From Verrucomicrobiia bacterium Tous-C4TDCM (GTDB lineage: Bacteria > Verrucomicrobiota > Verrucomicrobiia > Verrucomicrobiales > Akkermansiaceae), in NCBI GenBank assembly GCA_002304315.1, contig NEUO01000009.1, forward strand, positions 1 through 45,664: a DNA stretch of 45,664 bases. The letters run 5' to 3'. Below are positions 24,378-32,857 of this stretch, one piece after another. A program made the translations under genes and the position numbers. The stretch's first letter is position 1; each line of letters starts with the position of its first letter. The notes beneath the pieces are model-generated. The model saw only the letters and a program-made list of their open reading frames with translations, had not been told where the DNA came from and made no database searches.

Positions 24378-24622
24378 GGTGGCGTAGCACGTTGCGATTG
24401 GGGGGCGGACCGCTGCACCGGAGAGCTTCGTGGCCGGGTGAACGGACGGCCGCGAGAAGCGCGCAACTTGCAAAGTTGCGCTACTTCGTGCCGAAGATGC
24501 CGGCACGGCGTTGTAGCGTGACGTTGCACGTTGCGATGGGGGGCGGGGCGCTTTACCGGAGAGCTTCGCGGCCGGGTGAACGGACGGCCGTCAGAAGCAC
24601 GCAACTTGCAAAGTTGCGCTAC
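24374..24622. repeat. Tandem BIME-like element (two REP pairs)
   Basis: Two units of about 110 bases repeat with a period of 138-139. Each starts with GTAG and a hairpin on the plus strand (ACGTTGCACGTTGCG in unit 2) and ends with CGCAACTTGCAAAGTTGCG followed by CTAC, i.e. a GTAG-led hairpin on the minus strand. In between lie shared sequences such as CCGGAGAGCTTCG and GGCCGGGTGAACGGACGGCC. Unit 1: about 24374-24484; unit 2: 24513-24622. The outer ends overlap the stop codons of the two converging genes. Confidence 0.85.
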
Positions 24623-25488
24623 TTGGGGAACCCCTTCCGCGGTTCCCAGTCTAACAGGTCTTTGGCTTTCCTGACATCCGCCAAGGTCGCCGGTACGTCG
24701 GCGGGGTGCTCGGGGCCGTATGCGACCTTCGCCTTGAGCCCGGTCCACTGTTCCGCGGCGCGGAGCATGTCGTTGACCGAGTGATTCGTACCGGTGCCGA
24801 TGTTGAAGACTTCGAAGCCGGTTCCACTCCATCTGATCGCGGCTTCCACCGCGCGGGCCACGTCGGACACGTGGGTGAGGTCGCGCCGCTGGCTGCCGTC
24901 GCCGTGGATGGTGATGGTTTCGCCGGCGAGGATCTTTCGCCGGAAGGATTCCAATGCGAGATCCGGTCGCTGGCCCTCGCCCCAGACTGCGAAAAGTCGG
25001 AGCGCGATAAAGTCGATGCCGTGGAGTCGCGTGTAGAGCCGGCCCCATTGCTCGCCCTGTTGCTTGGTCAGCGCGTAGGGACTGCATGGTGCAAGAGCAT
25101 CGTCTTCGGAACTCGGATTGCCGTCGGTCGGGCCGTAGACGCTGGAGGAGGAAGCGAAGAGGAAGCGCGGGGTGCCGTGCTGGCGGGCGTGCTCTAACAG
25201 GCGGAGGGTGCCGCCGAGGTTGGTTTCGAGATAGTCGAGCGGCCGCTCGATGGACGGGCGCACCCCGCCGAGGGCAGCGAGGTGGACGATGGCGTCGAAG
25301 CGCGACGCGGGGAGTGCGCCGTCGCGGAGATCGCAGATGATTTCATCGACGCCTTCCGGATGCGGCGCGGTGGGGGTGCCCAGGTCCAGCGCGGTCACGT
25401 GGTTCGTTGCGGATAGATGCCGGACGACATGATAGCCGATGAATCCGGACGCGCCGGTGACGAGGACGGTGGGCTTGTTAGACGGCAT
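24619..25488 (-). CDS. NAD-dependent sugar-nucleotide epimerase/dehydratase
   Basis: The 289-residue protein is an extended short-chain dehydrogenase: VTGASGFIGYHVVR (10-23, NAD binding) and the catalytic SPYALTKQQG (Tyr and Lys of YxxxK) with SSSSVYGP ahead of them. It resembles UDP-glucose 4-epimerases and related dehydratases; the exact substrate is unclear. Its start overlaps the end of the double glycosyltransferase by 11 bases, so it probably supplies a sugar nucleotide for the same glycan. The stop codon lies in the BIME-like repeat. Confidence 0.9.
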   Translation of the reverse strand: MPSNKPTVLVTGASGFIGYHVVRHLSATNHVTALDLGTPTAPHPEGVDEIICDLRDGALPASRFDAIVHLAALGGVRPSIERPLDYLETNLGGTLRLLEHARQHGTPRFLFASSSSVYGPTDGNPSSEDDALAPCSPYALTKQQGEQWGRLYTRLHGIDFIALRLFAVWGEGQRPDLALESFRRKILAGETITIHGDGSQRRDLTHVSDVARAVEAAIRWSGTGFEVFNIGTGTNHSVNDMLRAAEQWTGLKAKVAYGPEHPADVPATLADVRKAKDLLDWEPRKGFPK

Positions 25489-28171
25489 CCGGCAGGAAGA
25501 GTTCGAGGTAGTCGTTCGTCATACGTTCCAGCGTGAAATGACGTCGGATGTGCTCGCGCGCGGCCTGGCTCATCGCGTCGTGGCGGTCGGGATCGGTGGT
25601 GATTTCGATCATGGCCTTGGCGAGGGCCGGGATGTCCCGGGCGGGGACGAGGAAGCCGTTGACGCCGTCGATCACCTGCTCGGAGGCACCGCCGATGTCG
25701 GTGGCGATGACGGGCAAGCCGGAGGCCAGTGCTTCGAGCGAGGCGTTCGGACAACCGGCGGGATCGGAGATCATCACGAAGACATCGCAGCTTGCATGGA
25801 AGCCCCCGATGTCATGGGTCTCGCCGAGCCACTCGACGGGGAGGCCCTCGGCGAGCTGCCTCAGTTCCACGGCGCATTCCTCTGCGCCGGTCTCCACCCC
25901 GCCGGCGATGCGCAGGACGCAGTCGGGCAAGTCCGGCAATGCCAGGCGGAAGGCTTCGATCAATTCGTCGAGCCGCTTTTGCGGGCTGATCCGGGCCGCG
26001 GTGCCGAAGATGAAGGCGCCGCTGACCGCGGGGCGGCGGCGCGGGGCATCGGGCAGGAGGACGCCGTTGGGAATGACCTTCACCGGTGCACCGATCGCTT
26101 CCGCCCGTTTCGCTTCCCTGCCGTATTTCACGACGAAGCTCTTCAGCAAGCGCCCATAGTCCGGCGGCACACGGCAGGGGAGTCCCGGCGGCGGGTTCTC
26201 CATGGTGTGGTCGAACGAGCTGAACCACATCTCGCCCGGTGATATGTCATGCACCGGGGTGAAGGGCAGCGCGTCGGTCAACAGCAGCTTGTGGGGGGTG
26301 ATCGCGTTCCAGAAGACGAGCGTGGCGGGTGGATCGGCGGTCATTTCGGCGAGGATCAGGTCGACGCCTTCCTGGGGCTCGATCAAGCCGGACGGCGGCG
26401 GGACGAAGACGTCGATGCCATGTTCGAGCAAATCAGTGCGGCCGGCGCTGGGGTGCTCCGGATACTCTTCCAGCAGGGCGAGCCGGATTTTGTGGCCACG
26501 CCCGTGGAAGGATTTCGCGAGGCGGCGGAGGGAGGACTGCGCGCCGCCCATGGAGAGGTTGTTGGTGACGAACCACAGCGTGGTCGGCGGGGTCGCGGGC
26601 CGGCAGGCGACTTGGCGTGCGAAGCGTGCGACCCGGTCGGTCATCCGGTCGGTGGTGAAGTCTCGCCAGACCCGCCGGTGGGCGGAGGGTGGCGGCGCGA
26701 GCAGGGCGTCGGCGATGGCTTTGGCGAAGCGGACGGCGCACTCGGGCGGGCAGGCGACCGGAGTGTCCTGGCTGCTGATCGGATCCAGCAGAGTCACGGC
26801 GGGATTTCGCCATGCCAGTTCCCGCGTGCCCCCATTGTCGAAAGCGATCACCGGCCGCCCCGACGAAAGCGCTTCGAGATGGGCGAGACTCAGTCCTTCG
26901 TGATCGCTGCACGAAACCATGGCGTGGGCCTTTGCCAGCACCTCGCGCACCGGCAGCTTTCCCTCGGTCCATGCGACCTCGACGCCGTGGGCGGCCGCTT
27001 CGCGATCCACTGCGGAGCGGCTTGCGAGCGCGTCTGCCAGGTCCGCGGCGGTCTCGCCGGCGATCACGAGTCGCACCGGCGAGAGGACACCGCGTGCCGC
27101 GAGTTCGGCACGGGTCGCCGCGACGATGGCCGGCAAACGCTCAAGGCGCTTCTGGGGTCGTGGATTCGCAACGCAGGCCAGCGTGAAACCATCATCCACC
27201 GGCGGCAGCGGGGTTTCGGGAAACTCATGGGGCCGGATGCCGTTCCAAACGGTGCGGACCGGCACTTGCGGCAATCGTTCCCGCAACTCCGCCTCTGCGG
27301 CTTGCGAACAGGCGAGCATCAGCGCCACCTCGTCCTTGCCCAGGGTCTCCCAATCATTCGGCCAACCTTCGCGGCTGTTGTGGAGGGTGGCGATCAGCGG
27401 GATGCCGGACTTCGCCAGCGCCCGGGTTTCCGAGGCATTGATCAGGTGGACGTGGAGCAGGTCCGCGCCGTGGACGACGCAGAGCTTCGCAAGGATCCCG
27501 GCCCGCTCGCTGCGGCGGAGATGGGATAGGTCGAGCGTCCCGGACGGAGTATCGAGCGCGGTGCGGTGAGGCTTTCCCAAGGTCACCAGCCGTGCCGCGA
27601 TGCCATGGTAGGGCAAGGCCACCGCGAGATCGCGGGCGATGGTCTCCGCCCCGCCGTGTTGCAGGCTGGTGACGATCTGATAGACCGTAAGACGCTCGTC
27701 GTTCGCGGCGAGATCGAGCGGTGACCAGTGGACGACGCGTGCGGAAGAAGGAAGCGGCCCGCCGTTCAAGCGTGCTGCCGCGGAGTCCGGCGAGGCGTGC
27801 CATTCGCAGACCGGCGGCGGAAGATCGTGCGGGTAGTCACCGCCGTGCTTGGCGTGGAAATCGTGCCAGGCACCGGTGGTGGGGAGGCCGATGGCGACGA
27901 GCGGCCGGGTTTCTAACAGAGGGGGCGGACGGAAGGCTTCGGGGGCGCGGAGTACCTGGCCGGCCTGGATGATGAGGGTGGGAGCTTGGGTTTCGGATGG
28001 GGCGGCGAGCTTGATGCCCGCGGCTTCGAGACTGCGGTGGGTGCGGGCGGCGAGCCAGGGGCGGCGGGGGTCGGGGTCGAGGATGTGGGCGACGGGGAGC
28101 GAGACGCTCCCCGGACGGACTGGAGCAGGATGCTCCAGCCACGGTGGCGGGATTGATCGCGAGAGGGACAC
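25478..28171 (-). CDS. Double GT4-type glycosyltransferase
   Basis: This 897-residue protein holds two GT-B glycosyltransferase modules. An N-terminal segment (about 1-160) is not recognised. Module 1 (about 165-520) starts VYQIVTSLQHGGAETIARDL and has the nucleotide-sugar motif DHEGLSLAHLEALSSGRPVIAFDNGG with a complete EX7E. Module 2 (about 555-895) starts LWFVTNNLSMGGAQSSLRRL and has DPAGCPNASLEALASGLPVIATDIGG, in which the first Glu of EX7E is replaced by Ala. The start is GTG at 28171, 6 bases after the stop of the FGE-like gene. The protein probably adds two sugars, or one module is regulatory, in building a cell-surface glycan. Confidence 0.9.
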   Translation of the reverse strand: MSLSRSIPPPWLEHPAPVRPGSVSLPVAHILDPDPRRPWLAARTHRSLEAAGIKLAAPSETQAPTLIIQAGQVLRAPEAFRPPPLLETRPLVAIGLPTTGAWHDFHAKHGGDYPHDLPPPVCEWHASPDSAAARLNGGPLPSSARVVHWSPLDLAANDERLTVYQIVTSLQHGGAETIARDLAVALPYHGIAARLVTLGKPHRTALDTPSGTLDLSHLRRSERAGILAKLCVVHGADLLHVHLINASETRALAKSGIPLIATLHNSREGWPNDWETLGKDEVALMLACSQAAEAELRERLPQVPVRTVWNGIRPHEFPETPLPPVDDGFTLACVANPRPQKRLERLPAIVAATRAELAARGVLSPVRLVIAGETAADLADALASRSAVDREAAAHGVEVAWTEGKLPVREVLAKAHAMVSCSDHEGLSLAHLEALSSGRPVIAFDNGGTRELAWRNPAVTLLDPISSQDTPVACPPECAVRFAKAIADALLAPPPSAHRRVWRDFTTDRMTDRVARFARQVACRPATPPTTLWFVTNNLSMGGAQSSLRRLAKSFHGRGHKIRLALLEEYPEHPSAGRTDLLEHGIDVFVPPPSGLIEPQEGVDLILAEMTADPPATLVFWNAITPHKLLLTDALPFTPVHDISPGEMWFSSFDHTMENPPPGLPCRVPPDYGRLLKSFVVKYGREAKRAEAIGAPVKVIPNGVLLPDAPRRRPAVSGAFIFGTAARISPQKRLDELIEAFRLALPDLPDCVLRIAGGVETGAEECAVELRQLAEGLPVEWLGETHDIGGFHASCDVFVMISDPAGCPNASLEALASGLPVIATDIGGASEQVIDGVNGFLVPARDIPALAKAMIEITTDPDRHDAMSQAAREHIRRHFTLERMTNDYLELFLPDAV

Positions 28172-28177
28172 CGCGGA

Positions 28178-29614
28178 TTAGTAAGCCGAGGGGAAGGTCG
28201 GGGGGCGGCGGCGTTCTTCGCGACGGTCGTCGTCGTGGGGGAAGGGTGGGGGATCGCTGATGAGCGGCGGCGGGATCGAAGCGAGTTCTTCGCCGCCATC
28301 GACCGCAACCACGCTGACCGATTCGGGGAAGCCGCCGGTGAAGACGAACTGGCCTTCGACGCCGGGGCGATAGAGCAGCTCTTGTTCGGCGGCGACGCCG
28401 GCCACGACATAGCGGAGCCGGAGCAGGGTGCCTTCGGGCCAGTTGCCATCGATCCAAAAGCCGTCGTTCACCTTGCGGATCGGCGCGCGGCCCGGTGGCA
28501 TGTGTGAGCGGTCGAGGAAGGCCCGGGTGGGCGGGGTGGATTGCGACCTGCGGATGAAGTGGAACAGCAAGCCCGCAATTGCCAAAGGGATGAGGAGGCA
28601 AAGTAGGCCGCCGAGGATATTGGAGGATGGTTCGGAAGTTCGGGCGGGAGGATCGTAAGGAGTGGCTTGGCTTGGCCGGGCGGGCGGGGTGACTTCCGCC
28701 GGGCGTGAGTCGGATTCGACCGGGGGAAGTTCATCCACATCCACCGGCTTGGCCCGGGGTGTCTCATTGGCTTCGAGCGCGGCGACGATGCGGAAGCCGA
28801 TGTCGGCATTCCGGCTGCGCGGGTCGGCGCGGTAGCGGGCGGCGCTGCGGGAGTTCCTGGCCTCGCGGATCCACGAGCCACCGCGGAGGACGCGGCGCGG
28901 CTTGTCGCTGAGGTTGGGATTGGTCTGGAGGGGATCGGTCGCCGCGCCGGCGGGGTAGGGCGTATACCAGTCGAGGCACCACTCGGAAAGGTTGCCGCCG
29001 ATGGAGAAGCCCCAGGCATTCGCAGGCTTCGAATCGACGGGGCGGGTGCCGTTGCCGGCGTTGTCCTTGTGCCAGGCGATGTCCTCGCCGTGCCACGGGG
29101 TGCTGGTGCCGGCGCGGCAGCCGTATTCCCATTGCGCCTCGGTTGGGAGGGTGATGGCGCGACGGGTCTTTTTGGTGAGCCAGGTGCAGAAGGCCTGAGC
29201 GTCGGGGAAAGTGACGAGGCAGACCGGGTGATCGGGCGTTTGCGGGAAACCGGGATTGCGCCAAGTGAATTGCTTGCGCTGGGCGAGGACCGCACCGTCC
29301 CAGCCGTAGCCGCCGCTGGTGCCCACCTCCGACTCGGTGCGGTAGCCGGTTTCGGCGATGAAGCGTTCCCACTGGCCGCGGGTGACGGCCGTGCGGCCAA
29401 GGTAGGAGTCGCGGGTCAGCTTGACCTGGCGTGCAGCTTCGTCGGTGCCGCGGCCGGGTTCGGATTCGGGAGAGCCTTGGGTGAAACCGCCGGCGGGGAC
29501 GAGGATCAGGTCGAGTGTCGTGCCGCTCCCGAGGTCGAGTTTCAGCGTGGGCTCCGCGGCGGGGGCGGTTGCGCAGAGAAGGGCGATGAGAAAGGGGAGC
29601 GGGGAGGGTTTCAT
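28178..29614 (-). CDS. FGE/SUMF1-like exported protein with membrane anchor
   Basis: The 478-residue protein has a signal peptide (MKPSPLPFLIALLCATAPAAE), a formylglycine-generating-enzyme-like domain (about 30-260), a proline-rich linker, one membrane helix (about 310-332, ILGGLLCLLIPLAIAGLLFHFI) and a C-terminal domain of about 120 residues with no family I know. Domain marks are LTRDSYLGRTAVTRGQWERFI, LPTEAQWEYGCRAGT, GNLSEWCLDWY and RVLRGGSW. The catalytic Cys pair of true FGE (CxxRGGS-type) is missing: here the segment reads RRVLRGGSW. It is therefore likely a non-catalytic or different member of the family. It heads an operon with the glycosyltransferase and epimerase. Confidence 0.88.
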   Translation of the reverse strand: MKPSPLPFLIALLCATAPAAEPTLKLDLGSGTTLDLILVPAGGFTQGSPESEPGRGTDEAARQVKLTRDSYLGRTAVTRGQWERFIAETGYRTESEVGTSGGYGWDGAVLAQRKQFTWRNPGFPQTPDHPVCLVTFPDAQAFCTWLTKKTRRAITLPTEAQWEYGCRAGTSTPWHGEDIAWHKDNAGNGTRPVDSKPANAWGFSIGGNLSEWCLDWYTPYPAGAATDPLQTNPNLSDKPRRVLRGGSWIREARNSRSAARYRADPRSRNADIGFRIVAALEANETPRAKPVDVDELPPVESDSRPAEVTPPARPSQATPYDPPARTSEPSSNILGGLLCLLIPLAIAGLLFHFIRRSQSTPPTRAFLDRSHMPPGRAPIRKVNDGFWIDGNWPEGTLLRLRYVVAGVAAEQELLYRPGVEGQFVFTGGFPESVSVVAVDGGEELASIPPPLISDPPPFPHDDDRREERRRPPTFPSAY

Positions 29615-29683
29615 CGGCGGTGATGATGCAAATGTGAGGGATTCCGGCGATTACAAGTTGGTGGGGGAGTTTCCCAGCGTGAG

Positions 29684-29764
29684 GTGTCCCGTTGGGACAC
29701 GGGAAACCAACTCAGCCCACCCGGCACTTCGTGCCGGGCTTTTATGAGTGGTCCCGTTGGGACC
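29684..29764. repeat. Cluster of three small palindromes before the FGE-like gene
   Basis: GTGTCCCGTTGGGACAC (29684-29700) and GGTCCCGTTGGGACC (29750-29764) share the same stem-loop core, GTCCCGTTGGGAC. Between them lies CCGGCACTTCGTGCCGG (29721-29737) followed by GCTTTT, which could end transcription in the plus direction. The cluster fills the 29615-29838 gap, which otherwise shows nothing clear. Confidence 0.75.
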
Positions 29765-29838
29765 CAAGGCAAGGATGGGCCCCGCATCGGCTCGGAATGC
29801 AAGGCCGCGCCGCTCCTCCAGGAACCACACGATGCCGA

Positions 29839-32691
29839 CTAATGCGCCGCCAGCCAGTTCGGGCCGGTGCCGTGCTCGACGAGAATCGGCACGTCGCCGG
29901 GCAGGGGCAGGGCGGTTTGCATGGCATCGAGGATCTTCGGGATGAGCTCGGCCTGTTCCTCTGGGGCGAGGTCGAAGACGAGTTCATCGTGGACCTGGAG
30001 CAGCATTTTCGTTTGGTACGGCGTTTCCCGTAGCAAGGCGTCGATGCGGATCATCGCCAGCTTGATCATGTCGGCGGCGCTGCCCTGGATCGGGGTGTTG
30101 ATGGCGGCGCGTTCGGCGTTGCCGCGGATGGTGGGATTGCCGGACGTGAGATCGGGGAAGTAGCGGCGGCGGCCGGCCAGCGTCTCGACGTAGCCGCTTT
30201 CGCGGGCTTCCTGGATGGTGCGGTCCATGAACTCCTTGATGGCCGGATACTGCTTGAAGTAGTTGTCGATGATCTCCGCGGCCTCGCCGCGCGGGATGGC
30301 GAGGCGCTGGCTGAGGCCGAAGGCGGAGATGCCGTAGATGATGCCGAAGTTCACCATCTTCGCGCCGCTGCGCTGCTCACGGGTGACTTCGCTTTCGGCG
30401 ACGCCCCAGACTTTCGCGGCGGTGGCGGTGTGGATGTCGCGGTGGTCGCGGAATGCGTCGATCATCGAGGCGTCGTTGGCGAGGGCGGCCATGACGCGGA
30501 GCTCGATCTGGGAGTAGTCGCAGCTCAAAAGTTGATAGTGGATGGTGGATGGTGGATGGCTGGAACGCGGGACGAAGGCCTTGCGGATCTGTTTGCCGAG
30601 GGCGGAGCGGATCGGGATGTTCTGCAGGTTGGGATCGGTCGAGGCGAGGCGGCCGGTGGCGGCTACGAGCTGGTGGAACTGGGTGTGGATGCGTCCCGTT
30701 TCCTTCACGATGTGGCCGGGGAGGGCGTCGAGGTAGGTGCCTTTGAGCTTGGTGGCCTCGCGGTATTCGAGGATCTCGTCGATGATCGGGTGCTTGCCGG
30801 CGAAGGTCGCGAGGGTCTGCTCGTCGGTCTTGAACTGGCCGGTCTTGGTCTTCTTCGCCTTGTCGGCGAGGCCGAGTTCGTTGAAGAGGATTTCGCCGAG
30901 TTGCTTCGGCGAGTTGAGGTTGAAAGGTCGTCCGGCGTGGACGGCGATCGTCTTCGTGAGCTCGTCGATCCGCTGCTGGAGCTGGCCGCCGATCTCGACG
31001 AGGGCGGCGGGGTCGATGGCAATGCCTTCCATTTCCATGCGGACGAGAACGGGGAGCAGCGGACACTCGATGTCCTGGAAGACGTGCTGCTGGCCATCAA
31101 GGAGCGGGCGGAGTTTCTCGGCGAGCTGCCAGGTGACGTCGGCGTCCTCGGCGGCGTATTCGGCGAGGGTGGCGAGGGGAATGGCGGTGATATCGAGGTT
31201 CTTGGAGGCTTTCTTGACCTCGGCGTAGGCGAAGAGGTCTTCCGATTGCCGATTGTCGATTGTCGATTGAGGATTTGCGATGTCGGCGAGCTTGATGGGG
31301 GCGTAGCCGAGCATGGTCTCGCTGAGGTAGTCCATGGTGTGGCGCTGGTCGGGGGTGACCAGGGCGTGGGCGAGCATGGTGTCGAAGAAGGGGCCGGCGA
31401 CCTCGATGCCGTGGTGGTGGAGGATGGAGAGGTCGTATTTGAGGTTGTGGCCGATTTTCTCCGCCGGGGCGGAGAGGGCCGATTGAAGATTGTCGATTGT
31501 CGATTGTTGATTGTTGATCGGGAGATACCAGGCTTCGTGGGATTGCCAGGAGAAGGCGACGCCTAACAGTTTTGCTTCGAAGCGGTCGAGGCTGGTGGTC
31601 TCGATGTCGAAGCAGAAAGACTTTTGTTGGGAGAGGAGGGCGAAGAGCTCGGCTTGTTTCTCGGGGGTGTCGGCGAGGTGGTAGGTGTGGGGGACGTCGC
31701 GGATGGTTTTGAAGGTGTCGAAGAGGGTGGGTTGGGGGGGAGAGGCGGGATTTTCGGAGGATTCGCGCGGAATGAATTGCCGTTGGCCATCTCCGCTGCG
31801 CTGCGGTTTCGCGCTCCCAGTGCTGTTGCCGAAGAGGCGCTTGGTGAGGGAGCGGAATTCGAACTCGGTGAAGAGGTCCTTGATCGCCTCGTCGTCGCGG
31901 GGGGAGACGAGGAGGTCCTCCCAGGTGACGTCGATGGGGGCGTCGATGATGATGGTGGCGAGATCCTTCGAGAGCAGGGCCTGGTCGGCGTAGGTCTCAA
32001 GGTTCTCCTTCTGCTTGCCCTTCAGCTTGGAGGTGTTGGCGAGGAGGTTTTCGATTGAGTGGAAGTCGGCGATGAGCTTCTGCGCGGTTTTCGGGCCGAT
32101 GCCGGGGACGCCGGGGATGTTGTCGACCGAGTCGCCCATCAGGCCGAGCAGTTCGATGATTTCGTGCGGGTTCTGGACGCCCCAGATTTCAGGGAGCTTG
32201 GAGAGGCCGATCACCTCGTGTTCGTCACCCTTGCGGCCGGGCTTCCACATGAAGGTGGTGGCGCTGATGAGCTGGGCGAAGTCCTTGTCGGGGGTGACCA
32301 TGTAGGTTTCGAAGCCTGCGGCCTCGGCGCGCTTGGCGAGGGTGCCGATCAGGTCGTCAGCCTCGTAGCCGTCGATTTCCAGCAGCGGCAGGTGGAAGGC
32401 CTGGCAGAGGCGCTTCACGTGCGGGATGGCGGTGGCGAGTTCCTCCGGCATCTCGTCGCGCTGGGCCTTGTAGGCGGGGAATTTCACGTGGCGCGGGGTC
32501 GGCGCGGAGGTGTCCCAGGCGACGCCGAGGTGGGTCGGCTTCTCCTTGTCGAGGATGGTCAGCAGGGTGTTGATGAATCCGTAGAGGGCGGAGGTGTTGA
32601 CGCCCTTGGAGTTGCGGATGGGATTCTGGATGAAGGCGAAATGGGCCCGGTAAACGAGGGCCATTCCATCCAGCAGGAAAAGTCGCGGCAT
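29839..32691 (-). CDS. polA: DNA polymerase I with heptamer-encoded loop insertions
   Basis: The 950-residue enzyme fills gaps and removes RNA primers. All three domains are present: 5'-3' exonuclease (about 1-290; EIDGYEADDLIGTLAK, GDSVDNIPGVPGIGPKTA), proofreading 3'-5' exonuclease (about 345-545; DIETTSLD, HNLKYDLSIL and YAAEDAD supply the acidic residues) and polymerase (motif A DYSQIELR, motif B RSGAKMVNFGIIYG, motif C QVHDELVF). Three loops are built by 7-base repeat arrays: about residues 390-404 (INNQQSTIDNLQS), 472-483 (NPQSTIDNRQS) and 712-721 (HPPSTIHYQ), at positions where E. coli PolA has other loops. All motifs are intact, so the enzyme should be active. Confidence 0.96.
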   Translation of the reverse strand: MPRLFLLDGMALVYRAHFAFIQNPIRNSKGVNTSALYGFINTLLTILDKEKPTHLGVAWDTSAPTPRHVKFPAYKAQRDEMPEELATAIPHVKRLCQAFHLPLLEIDGYEADDLIGTLAKRAEAAGFETYMVTPDKDFAQLISATTFMWKPGRKGDEHEVIGLSKLPEIWGVQNPHEIIELLGLMGDSVDNIPGVPGIGPKTAQKLIADFHSIENLLANTSKLKGKQKENLETYADQALLSKDLATIIIDAPIDVTWEDLLVSPRDDEAIKDLFTEFEFRSLTKRLFGNSTGSAKPQRSGDGQRQFIPRESSENPASPPQPTLFDTFKTIRDVPHTYHLADTPEKQAELFALLSQQKSFCFDIETTSLDRFEAKLLGVAFSWQSHEAWYLPINNQQSTIDNLQSALSAPAEKIGHNLKYDLSILHHHGIEVAGPFFDTMLAHALVTPDQRHTMDYLSETMLGYAPIKLADIANPQSTIDNRQSEDLFAYAEVKKASKNLDITAIPLATLAEYAAEDADVTWQLAEKLRPLLDGQQHVFQDIECPLLPVLVRMEMEGIAIDPAALVEIGGQLQQRIDELTKTIAVHAGRPFNLNSPKQLGEILFNELGLADKAKKTKTGQFKTDEQTLATFAGKHPIIDEILEYREATKLKGTYLDALPGHIVKETGRIHTQFHQLVAATGRLASTDPNLQNIPIRSALGKQIRKAFVPRSSHPPSTIHYQLLSCDYSQIELRVMAALANDASMIDAFRDHRDIHTATAAKVWGVAESEVTREQRSGAKMVNFGIIYGISAFGLSQRLAIPRGEAAEIIDNYFKQYPAIKEFMDRTIQEARESGYVETLAGRRRYFPDLTSGNPTIRGNAERAAINTPIQGSAADMIKLAMIRIDALLRETPYQTKMLLQVHDELVFDLAPEEQAELIPKILDAMQTALPLPGDVPILVEHGTGPNWLAAH
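30531..30558 (+). repeat. Heptamer array, type B, inside polA
   Basis: Units GTTGATA, GTGGATG, GTGGATG, GTGGATG in exact 7-base register. On the coding (minus) strand they give the residues HPPSTIHYQ just before the LLSCDYSQIELR motif A of the polymerase domain. Confidence 0.88.
31244..31278 (+). repeat. Heptamer array, type C, inside polA (copy 1)
   Basis: Units GATTGCC, GATTGTC, GATTGTC, GATTGAG, GATTTGC. The coding strand reads NPQSTIDNRQS, in the region between the DxxSLAE-type segment and YAAEDAD of the proofreading domain. Confidence 0.9.
31481..31522 (+). repeat. Heptamer array, type C, inside polA (copy 2)
   Basis: Units GATTGAA, GATTGTC, GATTGTC, GATTGTT, GATTGTT, GATCGGG. The coding strand reads PINNQQSTIDNLQS, in a loop before HNLKYDLSIL of the proofreading domain. 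The orientation is the same as that of copy 1. Confidence 0.9.
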
Positions 32692-32730
32692 GGGGGGAGG
32701 CTAGGGGGAGGGAGCGACCGGAGGCAAGGT

Positions 32731-32799
32731 CCGGGAACGCCGGTCTTCAGACCGGCAGTCGGGGACCACTCGAGCCGGTCTGAAGACCGGCGCTCCCGG
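32731..32799. repeat. Inverted repeat upstream of polA
   Basis: Arms 32731-32757 and 32772-32799 are near reverse complements. Each also contains its own GCCGGTCT/AGACCGGC hairpin. The outer bases (GGGAGCGCCGGTCT) match the palindrome at 6088-6243, so the two belong to one family. It lies in the divergent gap between polA (minus) and the proline-rich gene (plus). Confidence 0.8.
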
Positions 32800-32857
32800 G
32801 GGGAAGGGAAAAATCTGGTCAAAGGTTGGGCGAAATCCCTACGTATGGGGCATAACG

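Noticed and set aside
24374-24622. CRISPR array
   Set aside because: Only two long units with internal hairpins and conserved interiors; no short direct repeats with variable spacers, and no cas gene.
31244-31522. Frameshift or pseudogene in polA caused by the repeat arrays
   Set aside because: The frame stays open across all three arrays and all catalytic motifs on both sides are intact.
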